Positions 34,076 through 43,609 of a stretch of DNA of 64,000 bases are shown piece by piece. The first letter of the stretch is position 1. The number at the start of each line of letters is the position of its first letter. Location of the stretch: the NCBI RefSeq assembly GCF_023515995.1, contig NZ_CP097320.1, forward strand, positions 3,038,001 through 3,102,000, in the 5' to 3' direction. The position numbers were made by a program, and so were the translations under genes. The notes under the pieces were generated by a model that was not told the origin of the DNA, ran no database searches, and was given only the letters and a program-made list of their open reading frames with translations. Origin of the DNA: Candidatus Mycobacterium methanotrophicum. Lineage in GTDB: Bacteria > Actinomycetota > Actinomycetes > Mycobacteriales > Mycobacteriaceae.

Positions 34076-34195
34076 CCGTTATTCCTAACCGATGGCGAGG
34101 CTGGCCACCGTCTTGCTTACGGAATCTTGACACCCAAGATCCTTCGGTCGTCAGCCGAAACGCCGATACGTTCGCGAGCGCGGAAGCGGCCTGAA

Positions 34196-34963
34196 ATGAT
34201 GGACGACGTGGCAGAAGAGGGCACCATCGGCTCCGAGGGGACACCGACGACCGCAGACCCCAGCACGGTCTTTGCCGCGCTGGCCGAGATCATCTACCAC
34301 GGGCCGGACTCCGAGGAGGTCTACGCCGCTATTTGTGTCGCCGCGACGCTGGTCGTCGCGGGCTGTGACCACGCGAGCCTGCTGGTCCGGCGCAACGGTC
34401 GCTACGTCACCGTCGGCGCCAGCGACCGGATCGCGCAGCGGATCGACGATATGGAGCGCCGAGCCGGTGACGGACCGTGCGTCGACGCGATCGAAGAAGA
34501 GACCCCGCAGATCGAAACGGACCTGACCGCGCAGACCCAATGGCCGAAGCTGGCCGCCCGGCTGGTCGCCGAGACACCGGTTCGGGGCGCGATGGGGTTT
34601 CGCATCCTCGTCGATAAGCGCAAGACCGGTGCGCTGAACCTGTTCAGCGACAAAGCAGGCGTGTTCGACACCGAGGCCGCCGGCCAGGCGATCGTGCTGG
34701 CATCATTTGCCAGCGTGGCGATCAATGCCGTCGCTCAGGGCGAGGATGTGGCCACCTTGCGGCGCGGGCTGCTCAGCAACCGAGAAATCGGGAAGGCCGT
34801 CGGCATGCTGATGATGCTGCAGGGCTTGGACGAGCACGCGGCCTTCGATGTGCTGCGGCGATATTCCCAGGATCTGAACATCAAGCTCGCCGATGTGGCG
34901 CGAACGGTGATCGAGCACCGCGGCAACCCAAGATTCGGCGACCACCGCCGGTCATCGAGCTAG
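34196..34963 (+). CDS. GAF-ANTAR transcription antitermination regulator
   Basis: The 255-aa protein has a GAF domain at ~25-170 (ICVAATLVVAGCDHASLLVRR, RRAGDGPCVDAIEEETPQIE, GALNLFSDKAGVFDTEA) and a C-terminal ANTAR domain at ~185-240 (LLSNREIGKAVGMLMMLQGL, AFDVLRRYSQDLNIKLADVA). ANTAR domains bind paired RNA hairpins and prevent termination. Start codons ATG 34196 and 34199 are both possible. It is the last island gene before the conserved block resumes and is divergent from a kimA-like gene, so it may control island leaders; its RNA targets are unknown. Confidence 0.9.
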   Translation: MMDDVAEEGTIGSEGTPTTADPSTVFAALAEIIYHGPDSEEVYAAICVAATLVVAGCDHASLLVRRNGRYVTVGASDRIAQRIDDMERRAGDGPCVDAIEEETPQIETDLTAQTQWPKLAARLVAETPVRGAMGFRILVDKRKTGALNLFSDKAGVFDTEAAGQAIVLASFASVAINAVAQGEDVATLRRGLLSNREIGKAVGMLMMLQGLDEHAAFDVLRRYSQDLNIKLADVARTVIEHRGNPRFGDHRRSSS

Positions 34964-34979
34964 CGTCTGCGCCGGCTGT

Positions 34980-35285
34980 CTACTCGGGCAGCCGTAACTC
35001 GGGTTTCTCGACCTCTTCGATGTTGACGTCTTTGAAGGTGACCACCCGCACATGCTTGACGAACCGGGCCGGCCGGTACATATCCCACACCCACGCGTCA
35101 GACAGCCGCAGCTCGAAGTACACCTCGCCGTCGGCGTTGCGCGGCACCATCTCGACCCCGTTTGCCAGGTAGAACCGGCGTTCGGTTTCCACCACGTAGC
35201 TGAACTGGCCCACGATGTCCTTGTATTCGCGGTACAGCGAGAGCTCCATCTCGGTTTCGTACTTTTCGAGATCTTCGGCACTCAT
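34980..35285 (-). CDS. DUF2469 family protein, Rv2901c-like
   Basis: The 101-aa conserved actinobacterial protein (MSAEDLEKYETEMELSLYRE start, VVETERRFYLANGVEMV, FVKHVRVVTFKDVNIEEVEK) has unknown function. It lies 4 bp after the rnhB stop and is in the lepB-rnhB operon, as in M. tuberculosis. It marks the right-hand resumption of the ancestral gene order after the island. Confidence 0.92.
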   Translation of the reverse strand: MSAEDLEKYETEMELSLYREYKDIVGQFSYVVETERRFYLANGVEMVPRNADGEVYFELRLSDAWVWDMYRPARFVKHVRVVTFKDVNIEEVEKPELRLPE

Positions 35286-35289
35286 CTGG

Positions 35290-36099
35290 TCAGCCGTCCT
35301 TCTGTTCCCCGTTGTGCCCGGCGTCCATCTTTCCCCACCCGTCGTTGTCGCGGGGATCCGCCCCGCACTCGGCCATGCCCCACAGCCCGGCTCCTGCTCG
35401 GGCCGTACCGGCCCCCGTCGTCGCCAGGCGCACGCGGCTGCCCGCCGCGGTCGCCACCCGCCGGACGTTGACGAACGAGTAGCGATGCTCGGGACACGGG
35501 CCCAGCTCGGTCAGCGCAGCAGAGTGCGCGATGGTGCTGTAGCCCTTGTGCTCGGCGAACCCGTAGCCCGGATGATCGGCGTCCATCGCCACCATCACTC
35601 GGTCCCGGCTGACCTTGGCCAGCACACTGGCGGCGGCGATACAGGCCGCCGCAGCGTCGCCGCCGATTACCGGCAGCGACGGCGCCGGCAGGCCCGGCAC
35701 CCGGAAACCGTCGCTGAGCACATAGCCGGGACGCACCGATAGCCCGGCCACCGCCCGCCGCATGCCTTCGATGTTGGCCACGTGCACGCCGCGCCGGTCA
35801 ACCTCACTCGAGGGGATGAACACCACGTGATAGGCCACCGCGTAGCGGCAAATCAACGGGTACAGCTGCTCGCGTGTCTTTTCGGTGAGCTTCTTCGAAT
35901 CATCCAGCGCGGCGAGCCTTTCCAGGCGCCCCGGCCCCAGCACGCAAGCCGCGACCACCAGCGGCCCGGCGCAGGCTCCGCGGCCGACCTCGTCCACACC
36001 CGCCACCGGCCCAAGACCGCCGCGGTACAGCGCCGACTCCAGGGTGCGCAAGCCGGAGGATTTACGAATCACCGTCCGTGGCGGCCATGTGGTGGCCAT
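35290..36099 (-). CDS. rnhB: Ribonuclease HII
   Basis: The 269-aa enzyme removes ribonucleotides from DNA and RNA from RNA-DNA hybrids. Type 2 RNase H motifs are visible: [22 protein letters not shown] (first Asp-Glu), [35 protein letters not shown] and [15 protein letters not shown]. The C-terminus carries a mycobacterial extension of ~30 low-complexity residues. The start ATG 36099 follows the lepB stop by 2 bp; the longer frame upstream is not family-like. Confidence 0.95.
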   Translation of the reverse strand: MATTWPPRTVIRKSSGLRTLESALYRGGLGPVAGVDEVGRGACAGPLVVAACVLGPGRLERLAALDDSKKLTEKTREQLYPLICRYAVAYHVVFIPSSEVDRRGVHVANIEGMRRAVAGLSVRPGYVLSDGFRVPGLPAPSLPVIGGDAAAACIAAASVLAKVSRDRVMVAMDADHPGYGFAEHKGYSTIAHSAALTELGPCPEHRYSFVNVRRVATAAGSRVRLATTGAGTARAGAGLWGMAECGADPRDNDGWGKMDAGHNGEQKDG

Positions 36100-36101
36100 G
36101 T

Positions 36102-36965
36102 CTAGTGATTCTGCTGCGGATTGACCGAGCGCACGGCACCCCATCGCGACGGCGGCCACACAATGAACCTCGCCTTGCCGATGGCGTTGCCCACCGGCAC
36201 GGTGCCGGCCATGGGATCACCGGTGCACAGCAGCCCCTTCATCGCGTCGGCGGGGATGCTGGTGCAATGGGCCCGGGAGTCCGCCGAATGGGTGCGGTTG
36301 TCCCCCATCACCCACAGCCGTCCCGGCGGGACGTGGACCGGCCCGAATTCGGGGCCCAGACACGGATACACCCAGGGGTCGACGCCCATCGTCGCCGGAT
36401 TCAGGTACGGCTCGTTCAACCGTGCGCCGTCGACCGTCAGCCCGGTGTTGTTGCGGCACTGCACGGTCTGTCCACCCACCGCGATGACGCGCTTGACCAG
36501 GTCGTTCTCGTCGGGAGGCACGAAGCCGATGAACGAAAGCGCGTTTTGCGCAAAGCGCACCGCGGTGTCGTGTGAGCGGATCGACTTGTACCCCACGTTC
36601 CACGACGGCGGACCCTTGAAGACGATGACGTCGCCGGGCTGCGGTGAGCCGAAACGGTACGTGAGCTTGTCCACCATGATCCGGTCGCCCACGCAACCCG
36701 AGCATCCATGCAGCGTGGGTTCCATCGATTCCGACGGGATCAAGTAGGGCCGCGCCACAAACGTCAACATGACGTAGTAGAGCACCAGCGCGATCGCTAC
36801 CAGGACGACGGTTTCCCGCAGCGCCGCACCCTTTTTGCCCTCGGGCTCATCGTCGGCGTTGTCGGCGTTCGGTTCAGTGGTGGCCGGTTGGCTCGTCGCT
36901 ACTTCTGGCTCAGCCGGATCAGAGTTGGGTTGGCCCTCATGCGACGAGTCGGTGGTTTCGGTCAC
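36102..36965 (-). CDS. lepB: Signal peptidase I
   Basis: The 287-aa type I signal peptidase removes Sec/Tat signal peptides outside the membrane. It has a ~47-residue acidic cytoplasmic N-terminus, one membrane helix ([19 protein letters not shown]), the catalytic Ser in [10 protein letters not shown], the Lys general base in [13 protein letters not shown], and box [12 protein letters not shown]. The start codon is GTG. It lies between rplS and rnhB, as in M. tuberculosis Rv2903c. Confidence 0.96.
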   Translation of the reverse strand: MTETTDSSHEGQPNSDPAEPEVATSQPATTEPNADNADDEPEGKKGAALRETVVLVAIALVLYYVMLTFVARPYLIPSESMEPTLHGCSGCVGDRIMVDKLTYRFGSPQPGDVIVFKGPPSWNVGYKSIRSHDTAVRFAQNALSFIGFVPPDENDLVKRVIAVGGQTVQCRNNTGLTVDGARLNEPYLNPATMGVDPWVYPCLGPEFGPVHVPPGRLWVMGDNRTHSADSRAHCTSIPADAMKGLLCTGDPMAGTVPVGNAIGKARFIVWPPSRWGAVRSVNPQQNH

Positions 36966-37027
36966 TGCGCCAGCCTAATCGGAGTCGATCAGTGTGGCCT
37001 TGAAGGGCGGGCGGCCCCACCGGTGGG

Positions 37028-37369
37028 TCAGCGCTTCTCTTTGATCTTGGCTTTCTTGCCGCGCAGCTCGCGCAGGTAGTAGAGCTTCGCGCGGCGAACA
37101 TCACCGCGGGTCACGACCTCGATGTGGTCGATATTCGGCGAGTGCACTGGGAAGGTCCGTTCGACGCCTACGCCGTAGCTCTCTTTGCGCACCGTGAAGG
37201 TTTCCCGGATGCCGCCGCCCTGCCGACGCAGCACCACACCTTTGAACACCTGGATGCGCTCTTTGGCGCCCTCGATCACCCTGACGTGCACATTGATCGT
37301 GTCGCCGGCGCCGAAAGCCGGGATGTCGTCGCGCAGCGACGCCTTGTCGACGAAGTCCAGCGTGTTCAT
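37028..37369 (-). CDS. rplS: 50S ribosomal protein L19
   Basis: At exactly 113 aa this is L19, a protein at the 30S-50S interface. Landmarks are [56 protein letters not shown] and [21 protein letters not shown] 37369 is chosen from family length; the frame is open further upstream without homology. It is about 60 bp upstream of lepB on the same strand. Confidence 0.97.
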   Translation of the reverse strand: MNTLDFVDKASLRDDIPAFGAGDTINVHVRVIEGAKERIQVFKGVVLRRQGGGIRETFTVRKESYGVGVERTFPVHSPNIDHIEVVTRGDVRRAKLYYLRELRGKKAKIKEKR

Positions 37370-37656
37370 GTCGGAAGACACTTCCTTGCGGTCGCGGCTG
37401 CGTTCTGCACGCCCTCGGAGCGTGGACAGCAAGCCGATGGATTCGGGCATCTGGGTGCGTCTCTCTGCAGGCGGGAAGACCGGTCGGCCGAGAACCGCTG
37501 GAGACAACTGGTCAATTGTGCCAGATCGGGACCGGGCAGTGAAATCAGCGGGAATCGCTGATCCTGCTTACCAGGCCGTGACATGGGCGAATGGTACATA
37601 AAGCGGAGCCGAGCGCTAACCTGGCGCGTCAAGCGGAAGGCATTGTGAGGAGAGCC

Positions 37657-38489
37657 ATGCGAGCGCGGCCGCTCCTGTTGATCGCCACCACAGCGCTACT
37701 GGTGGCGTCTGTGGGAGGCTTTCCCGCGAAGGTCTACGGCGAGCCCGGCGCTGGGTCGCACGCGCCCCATGTCGCTGCGCCGCCACAAGCGCTCACGCCG
37801 ACGGCGCCACCATCTCGGTCGCGATCCTCGACCGAGCCAACGATCAATTGCTTTCCAACGGCAACGACCAGCTCGTCGCCATCGCGTCGGTGGCCAAGTT
37901 GTTTATCGCCGATGACCTGCTCTCGCAGGAATCGGGCGGCTCGGAAGATGGCGGCCGGCTATCCACGGCAGACCGCCGGGCGCTGGACAACATGCTGCGC
38001 TCCTCCGACGACGGCGCCGCCGAGGCGTTCTGGGCCCAACGCGGCGGTGAGGCGATCATCACCGATGTCGCGAGCCGCTATGGGCTGACGTCCACCAGGC
38101 CGCCCAGCGACGGGCGGTGGTGGAACACGATGAGCTCGGCGTCGGACTTGGTTCACTACTACGACGTGCTGCTCAACGGGTCCGGCGGTCTATTTGGGGC
38201 GCGCGCGCAGGTCGTCGTCGACGACCTGGCCGGGTCCACGGCAACAGGGGCCGACGGCTACCCGCAGCGGTTCGGCATTCCCGACGGCCTCTACGCCGAA
38301 CCCGTTGCGGTCAAACAAGGTTGGATGTGCTGCATCGGTGACAGCTGGACGCGCCTGTCGACGGGCATCATCGGCTCGGATCGGCGTTACGTCATGGTGA
38401 TCGAGTCGCTGCAACCATCCGATGACGCCACCGCGCGGGCAACGATCACCCAGGCGGTCAAGACGATGTTCCCTTCCGGGCGGATCTGA
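37657..38489 (+). pseudogene. lppW: LppW-like (beta-lactamase-fold) gene with frameshift and lost lipobox
   Basis: The N-terminus (MRARPLLLIATTALLVASVGG) is a signal peptide, but the lipobox Cys expected after it is replaced (VGGFPA). After ALTPT the frame shifts by one base near 37795-37800 and the rest of the protein continues in another frame: GATISVAILDRANDQLLSNG, IASVAKLFIADDLL (SxxK), SSDDGAAEAFW, VKQGWMCCIGDSW. About 40 residues present in M. tuberculosis LppW (Rv2905) between signal and domain are also missing. An internal TTG at 37848 could start a truncated product without a signal. Its 3' end overlaps trmD by 32 bp. Confidence 0.78.
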
Positions 38490-39168
38490 TCCCCTGCAAC
38501 AGGTCGGGGCGGCGTTCACGAGTGCGCTGCTCGGCGGCCTGCCGTCGCCACGATTCGACCCGAGCGTGGTCGCCGGACAGCAGAACCTCCGGCACGTCCA
38601 GTCCGCGCCAGCTCGGCGGCCTGGTGTAGGCGGGGCCCTCCAGCAGACCGTAAGAATGCGAATCATCCTGGTGCGAAAGAGGATTACCCAAGACGTTGGG
38701 CAGCAGTCGCAGCACCGCCTCGATGATCACCAAGGCCGCAGACTCCCCGCCCGGCAACACGTAGTCGCCGATCGAGACCTCTTCGACTCTCATGCGCCTG
38801 GCGGCATCGTCCATGACCCGCTGGTCGATCCCCTCGTAGCGCCCACACGCGAACACCAGGTGGGCCTCACTGCTCCACCTCTGCGCCGTCGCCTGATTGA
38901 ACAAAACACCCGCGGGCGTGGGGACAACGAGAAGCGTTTCCTGCGTACAGATCTCGTCGAGCGCCCCACCCCAAACGGGTGCTTTCATCACCATCCCCGG
39001 ACCGCCGCCATACGGTGCGTCGTCCACCGAGTGGTGCACATCGTGAGTCCATTTCCGCAAGTCGTGCACGTGAAGCTGAACGAGTCCGGACTCTATTGCT
39101 TTGCCCGGCAAGGATTGTCGCAGCGGATCCAAGTAGGACGGGAAAATCGTCACGACGTCGACCTTCAT
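38458..39168 (-). CDS. trmD: tRNA (guanine-N1)-methyltransferase TrmD
   Basis: The 236-aa SPOUT methyltransferase makes m1G37 in tRNA and prevents +1 frameshifting. Characteristic segments are [75 protein letters not shown] and the trefoil-knot region. It starts at ATG 39168, 8 bp after rimM, in the rpsP-KH-rimM-trmD operon. The 3' end overlaps the convergent lppW locus. Confidence 0.96.
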   Translation of the reverse strand: MKVDVVTIFPSYLDPLRQSLPGKAIESGLVQLHVHDLRKWTHDVHHSVDDAPYGGGPGMVMKAPVWGGALDEICTQETLLVVPTPAGVLFNQATAQRWSSEAHLVFACGRYEGIDQRVMDDAARRMRVEEVSIGDYVLPGGESAALVIIEAVLRLLPNVLGNPLSHQDDSHSYGLLEGPAYTRPPSWRGLDVPEVLLSGDHARVESWRRQAAEQRTRERRPDLLQGIRSARKGTSS

Positions 39169-39176
39169 CTCCGCCC

Positions 39177-39698
39177 TCAGCTCTCCAGCTCCAGCAAGCC
39201 CTCTGGCGGATCGATTTCGACGATGCGGGATTCCAACGACACCGACGTGACTATCGCGCTCACGAACGGCACCAGCAACTCGCCGGCCCCGGCTCGCTTG
39301 ACCGCCAGTAGTTCGCCGGCCGCGGTGTGCAGGACCTCGGCGACATTACCGATGTCACGGCCGGTCGTCGTCCGCACCAAAAGACCTTCCAGCTGGTGGT
39401 CGTAGTAGGTGTCCGGTTCGTCGATCGGCGGCAAGGCTGAAGAGTCGATGACGAACAGGCTGCCGCGCAGCGCGTCGGCGGCATCTCGATCGGCTACCCC
39501 GTCCAGTCGCAGCAACAGGCGGCTGCCGTGCGGACGGGCCACCTCCACCACGTAGTTGCGCTCACGATGATCGGAGCCCTTGGCGCGCAACACCGTGCCC
39601 GGGGCAAACCGCGATTCGGGATCATCGGTGCGAATGTCCACGACGACCTCGCCGGTCACGCCATGGGCTCTGACCACGCGCCCGACCGTCAGCTCCAC
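39177..39698 (-). CDS. rimM: Ribosome maturation factor RimM
   Basis: The 173-aa RimM protein assists 30S head assembly and binds S19. The N-terminal barrel ([30 protein letters not shown]) and the PRC-barrel C-domain ([37 protein letters not shown]) are clear. The GTG start at 39698 fits the family N-terminus. It lies in the conserved ribosomal maturation operon between the KH gene and trmD (Rv2907c position). Confidence 0.95.
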   Translation of the reverse strand: MELTVGRVVRAHGVTGEVVVDIRTDDPESRFAPGTVLRAKGSDHRERNYVVEVARPHGSRLLLRLDGVADRDAADALRGSLFVIDSSALPPIDEPDTYYDHQLEGLLVRTTTGRDIGNVAEVLHTAAGELLAVKRAGAGELLVPFVSAIVTSVSLESRIVEIDPPEGLLELES

Positions 39699-39722
39699 AG
39701 CAGTCCCACCGGCCGGGTTGCG

Positions 39723-39965
39723 CTACTGGTCGGTGTCCACCACATCGACTCGGATACCGCGACCACCGATTCCGGCGACCAGCGTGCGCAGCGCGGTCGC
39801 GGTGCGCCCGCCGCGACCGATCACCTTGCCGAGGTCATCGGGATGGACGTGCACCTCAACGGTCCTGCCACGCCTGCTGGTTACCAGGTTGACTCGGACA
39901 TCGTCGGGATTGTCGACAATCCCGCGGACCAGGTGTTCGACGGCGTCGACGACCACGGTGCTCAT
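39723..39965 (-). CDS. khpA: KH-domain RNA-binding protein (KhpA-type)
   Basis: The 80-aa protein has a single KH domain: VVVDAVEHLVRGIVDNPDDV, then HPDDLGKVIGRGGRTATALRTLV with the G-x-x-G loop GRGG. KhpA-type proteins bind RNA and influence cell-envelope and division genes, often with KhpB/Jag. It is the Rv2908c homologue, 8 bp after rpsP. A 20-bp perfect palindrome lies within the gene (39905-39924). Confidence 0.93.
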   Translation of the reverse strand: MSTVVVDAVEHLVRGIVDNPDDVRVNLVTSRRGRTVEVHVHPDDLGKVIGRGGRTATALRTLVAGIGGRGIRVDVVDTDQ

Positions 39966-39973
39966 GGCCGCAG

Positions 39974-40480
39974 TCAGCTCTCGGTGGCCGGCTCAGCCGG
40001 TTCGGCCTGCTGGCTGCCCGCAGCCTGCTCGGCTTCATCGGCGGGCTTAGGGGCTTCGTCGGCTTTCTCGGGCGCAGCCGCCTTTTTGGTCGGAGCTTTC
40101 TTCTTCTTCGGTGTCGCGGCCTCGGCCCCGGGCGCACCCTCGGCAGCGGCCAGCGCGGCGTTGAACAGCTCCAGTTTGCTCGGCTTGGGCTTGGCGACCT
40201 TCAGTTTGCCCTCGGCGCCGGGCAGCCCCTTGAACTTCTGCCAATCACCGGTGATTTTGAGCAGCTTGAGGACGGGTTCAGTGGGCTGAGCACCCACCGA
40301 GAGCCAATACTGAGCGCGTTCGGAGTTGACCTCGATGAGGCTTGGCTCTTCCTTCGGGTGATACCTGCCGATGATCTCGATGGCGCGGCCGTCGCGGCGC
40401 GTCCGCGCGTCGGCGACGGCGATGCGGTACTGGGGATTGCGGATCTTGCCGAGCCGGGTGAGCTTGATCTTCACAGCCAT
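39974..40480 (-). CDS. rpsP: 30S ribosomal protein S16
   Basis: The 168-aa S16 has the standard N-terminal domain ([60 protein letters not shown]) plus the long Ala/Lys/Glu-rich C-terminal tail usual in mycobacteria ([20 protein letters not shown]). ATG 40480 is set by the family N-terminus. It is the first gene of the operon with khpA, rimM and trmD. Confidence 0.97.
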   Translation of the reverse strand: MAVKIKLTRLGKIRNPQYRIAVADARTRRDGRAIEIIGRYHPKEEPSLIEVNSERAQYWLSVGAQPTEPVLKLLKITGDWQKFKGLPGAEGKLKVAKPKPSKLELFNAALAAAEGAPGAEAATPKKKKAPTKKAAAPEKADEAPKPADEAEQAAGSQQAEPAEPATES

Positions 40481-40796
40481 GGTTAAGCGACTTCTCCTGT
40501 AGGTGTCACACTGCAATTCAGCGATTCGGGCGGGCTGCCAGAGTCCGGTTTTGCCTCGCGTGTGTGACCGCCAAGCAGCCGTGGTTGCGCGGCGGACAGC
40601 CGCCTATTGTGCCAGAACGACGCCTCGACCCAGAAATTCGCCGTCGCGGCGTGTCACAGCCATTCTTCGGCGGAAGGCTGGTCGTTACGACCAGGAGCAA
40701 GCCGATCCCGGTGGTCAGCCCCCGTAGCGGGCCGCTTTAGCACTGAGAGCCGCGCTGCGCACGTGTAATGCAGCGGCGTCGTGGCCCTCGGCCGGA

Positions 40797-40970
40797 ATGC
40801 TTGAGCAGCGGGTGCGCGGCAAGTATGCCGCGCAGAAACGCTTCTACACCGAACTCAAGTCGCGGTTGCACGCCGACCACATCGCAGCAATCAACATCGC
40901 CACCCGCAGTGTCGAACGCTGGGGCGAAGTCATGCGCCCACACGCAGCGCCCACCCTAACAGCCAGCTAG
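40797..40970 (+). pseudogene. Possible transposase (TnpB-like) C-terminal remnant
   Basis: A short open frame of 57 codons reads KYAAQKRFYTELKSRLHADH, then IAAINIATRSVERWGEVM. The HADxxAAINIA pattern resembles the end of TnpB/OrfB transposases after their zinc ribbon. There is no intact element, no terminal repeat and no start region. The rest of the 40481-41045 interval between rpsP and the SnoaL-like gene shows nothing else I can support beyond the rpsP promoter region. Confidence 0.3.
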
Positions 40971-41045
40971 CGCGGCAGCAGCAAACCTAAAGGCAGACTC
41001 AAACCGCAAGGGACGCACTCCAAGTCGGTTCCTTCAGGGACGGGT

Positions 41046-41495
41046 TCATGACATCACTTTCTGGAAGCACTTGGTTTCCACCCGCCGCGTCATCAGCCAG
41101 CCGTCGGGGGTGCGGAGGAACTCGTCGTCGTACCAGAGCGCGCAAAACATCACTTGTTCCTTATCACCGCCGAGAACCATCGGGTTGAAGCAGATGATTC
41201 GTGACGACGCGGTGTCCCCGTCGATGCGGACGGAGAAGTTGCCGAGCATGTGCGCGTACATCGGGAAATTCCCCAACACCTCGGCCAGCCAGGCTTTCAC
41301 CTGCGCATACCGGCCCTCGATGCCGCCTAGCGTCGTGTAATCGATGTAAGCGTCGGGGGTAAACACCGCATCGAGGTCGTCAAAGCGGCATGAGTCGATC
41401 GCGGTGGAGTAATCGACGACCAGCTGCTGGATTTCTAGCCGGTCAGAGATTTCGACCTGGCTCAACATGGGTCGATTGAACACCGCTATCGCCAC
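41046..41495 (-). CDS. SnoaL/NTF2-like protein, Rv2910c-like
   Basis: The 149-aa protein has the NTF2-like fold of the SnoaL_4 group: SDRLEIQQLVVDYSTAIDSC, LDAVFTPDAYIDYTTLGG, VKAWLAEVLGNFPMYAHML and WYDDEFLRTPDGWLMTRRVE. Members are isomerase- or dehydratase-like or only ligand-binding; function is unknown here. GTG 41495 gives the length of the M. tuberculosis homologue; ATG 41468 is another possible start. It is divergent from dacB2 with a 33-bp gap. Confidence 0.88.
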   Translation of the reverse strand: MAIAVFNRPMLSQVEISDRLEIQQLVVDYSTAIDSCRFDDLDAVFTPDAYIDYTTLGGIEGRYAQVKAWLAEVLGNFPMYAHMLGNFSVRIDGDTASSRIICFNPMVLGGDKEQVMFCALWYDDEFLRTPDGWLMTRRVETKCFQKVMS

Positions 41496-41528
41496 GACGG
41501 ACGGCCCGGGCCGTTAGACTCACCGGGC

Positions 41529-42398
41529 ATGCGGACGCTGCTTGCCGCGGTTGCGGCTGTTCTGGCATTCATCGGTGGCGGCATTCCCGCGTCGGCCGAT
41601 GCCGGTGTGCAGCCGGTCGGCTCGGTCCCGATTCCCGACGGCCCGGCGCAGACCTGGCTGGTCGCCGATCTCGATTCCGGTCAGGTGCTGGCCGAGCGCG
41701 ACCAGAACGTCCGGCACCCGCCTGCCAGCACTATCAAAGTGCTGTTGGCGCTGGTGGTCCTCGACGAGCTGGGCCTGGACTCCACTGTGGTCGCCGACGA
41801 GGCCGACACCAACGTCGAATGCAGCTGTGTGGGAGTCGAAGCCGGCCGCACCTATACGGCGCGCCAGCTGCTCGACGGGCTGTTGCTGGTATCGGGTAAC
41901 GACGCCGCCAACACGCTGGCGCACATGCTGGGCGGCGCGGAGCCCGCCGTCGCCAAGATGGACGCCAAAGCCGCGTCGCTGGGTGCGGTCAATACCCATG
42001 CCTCCACCCCATCCGGTCTGGATGGGCTCGGGGGCCCGGGCTGGTCGACGGCGCACGACCTGGCCGTCATCTTCCGGGCGGCGATGGCCAATCCGGTGTT
42101 CGCCCAGATCACCAGCGAGCCCTCCGCTGTGTTTCCCGGTGGTAACGGCGATCATCCGATCGCCAACCAGGACGAGCTGCTACAGCGCTACCCCGGCGCG
42201 ATCGGCGGCAAGACCGGTTTCACCGATGCGGCGCGCAAGACGTTTGTCGGCGCGGCTGTCCGCGGCGGACAGCGCTTGGTGGTTGCCATGATGTACGGGC
42301 TGGTGCGCGAGGGCGGCCCCACGTACTGGGATCAGGCGGGCAGCCTGCTGGACTGGGGTTTTGCCCTCAATCCGCAATCAGCGGTCGGCGTCTTGTAG
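41529..42398 (+). CDS. dacB2: D-alanyl-D-alanine carboxypeptidase
   Basis: The 289-aa exported penicillin-binding protein trims the terminal D-Ala of peptidoglycan stem peptides. Residues 1-24 are a signal peptide. The active-site triad is present: SxxK in PPASTIKVLLAL, SxN in LLVSGNDAANT, and KTG in GGKTGFTDAARK. It is the Rv2911 homologue. The start is ATG 41529, divergent from the SnoaL-like gene. Confidence 0.95.
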   Translation: MRTLLAAVAAVLAFIGGGIPASADAGVQPVGSVPIPDGPAQTWLVADLDSGQVLAERDQNVRHPPASTIKVLLALVVLDELGLDSTVVADEADTNVECSCVGVEAGRTYTARQLLDGLLLVSGNDAANTLAHMLGGAEPAVAKMDAKAASLGAVNTHASTPSGLDGLGGPGWSTAHDLAVIFRAAMANPVFAQITSEPSAVFPGGNGDHPIANQDELLQRYPGAIGGKTGFTDAARKTFVGAAVRGGQRLVVAMMYGLVREGGPTYWDQAGSLLDWGFALNPQSAVGVL

Positions 42399-42608
42399 GC
42401 CACTGACGGCACGCGCTGGGGTTTTGCTAGTCTGCCTACGGCGTTTGCATTCGTTTTTGCAGCTGCCCTATTTTGCAGTTGCCCAATGTGAGCTTGGGCG
42501 GCATCGTGTCGATATGCGTCGATGCCGTTCATCGGTTGAGTCGCCAGCCATTGACAAACTGTCTGCGTCGCCTGCAACCGCGCGGATGCCCGCAAGAAGT
42601 GAGGATCG

Positions 42609-43007
42609 ATGATGGCCGAGAAACAACCCGCTGCGGCCGGTTCGCCACCGCAGTCTGATAAAGATGGCTTGACTACCCACGAGTCCGTGGTCGACGGGCT
42701 GGTCGTGGTTTCGGTCAGCGGCACCGTAGACATGCTCACCGCCCCCGGGTTGGCCGAGTCGCTGGATTCCGCGCTTGCCAAGAAGGCCAACGGCCTGATC
42801 GTCGACCTTTCCAGTGTTGATTTTCTGGGCTCAGCGGGCATCAGCGTGCTGATGAAAACCCGCGACACCCTTGGCGACTCGACTCCGTTCTGCGTGGTTG
42901 CCGACGGGCCGACCACACACCGGCCGCTCACCTTGCTGGGAATCAACGAGATGATGTCGCTGTGTCGGACGCTGGACGACGCCGTCAGCAAACTCACCGA
43001 CGGGTAA
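42609..43007 (+). CDS. STAS-domain anti-sigma factor antagonist
   Basis: The 132-aa STAS protein carries VVDGLVVVSVSGTVDMLTAP and the phosphorylatable-serine motif VDFLGSAGISVLMKTRD. Such proteins bind anti-sigma factors and release a SigF/SigB-type sigma factor when dephosphorylated. ATG 42609 and 42612 are both usable. It is not at this place in M. tuberculosis. No anti-sigma partner is encoded nearby, so its sigma system lies outside the window. Confidence 0.9.
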   Translation: MMAEKQPAAAGSPPQSDKDGLTTHESVVDGLVVVSVSGTVDMLTAPGLAESLDSALAKKANGLIVDLSSVDFLGSAGISVLMKTRDTLGDSTPFCVVADGPTTHRPLTLLGINEMMSLCRTLDDAVSKLTDG

Positions 43008-43012
43008 GACGC

Positions 43013-43609
43013 TCACGCTGGTAGGCCGACTCCGCTCAGCAGCGTCAGCAACAGCTGAATCCGTTGCTGCTCGATGTCCGGTTGGGGTAGCACCGCGCCG
43101 ACCAACGCGGCGCCGTCGAAGGTGTTGATCAACAACGCCACCAGAGCCGGGAAGGTTTCGGGCGGGAGGCTCTCGGCACCGGGTAATGTGCGCGCGGCAT
43201 CGGAGATCTTCGTCGTGTATTCCACGAGGACGTTTTGCAGGGTGGCGTTGAGCTTTTCATCGGTGCGCGCGGCGATCATCAATTCGTACATCACAGCGTT
43301 AGTGGAACTGCTGGTGATGTCCCGCAGAATTGCCAGTGCCGATTCCAGCGCCGGCCGGTCGGACGGAATTGCCGCGGCTTGCTTCGTGAACGATTCGACT
43401 TGACGGCGCAGCACCTCATACGCCGTGGCGGCCATGAAGTCGCCCATGGTGTCGAAGTGGCGGAACAGCGCCCCGACCGACACCCCGGCGCGCTTGGTGA
43501 TCACAGCCGCCGACGCCCGGCCGTATCCGACTTCGATGATCGTGGCGATGCTGGCCTCGAGCAGTCGGGCAACCGTTTCTTCCCGGCGCTGCTGCTGGGT
43601 CCTCGCCAT
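43013..43609 (-). CDS. TetR family regulator, Rv2912c-like
   Basis: The 198-aa regulator has an N-terminal TetR helix-turn-helix (LLEASIATIIEVGYGRASAA, VITKRAGVSVGALFRHFDTM) and an all-helical ligand domain. The start ATG 43609 overlaps the stop of the upstream amidohydrolase gene (TGATG), so the two are co-translated; the regulator probably controls this operon. Ligand is unknown. Confidence 0.92.
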   Translation of the reverse strand: MARTQQQRREETVARLLEASIATIIEVGYGRASAAVITKRAGVSVGALFRHFDTMGDFMAATAYEVLRRQVESFTKQAAAIPSDRPALESALAILRDITSSSTNAVMYELMIAARTDEKLNATLQNVLVEYTTKISDAARTLPGAESLPPETFPALVALLINTFDGAALVGAVLPQPDIEQQRIQLLLTLLSGVGLPA

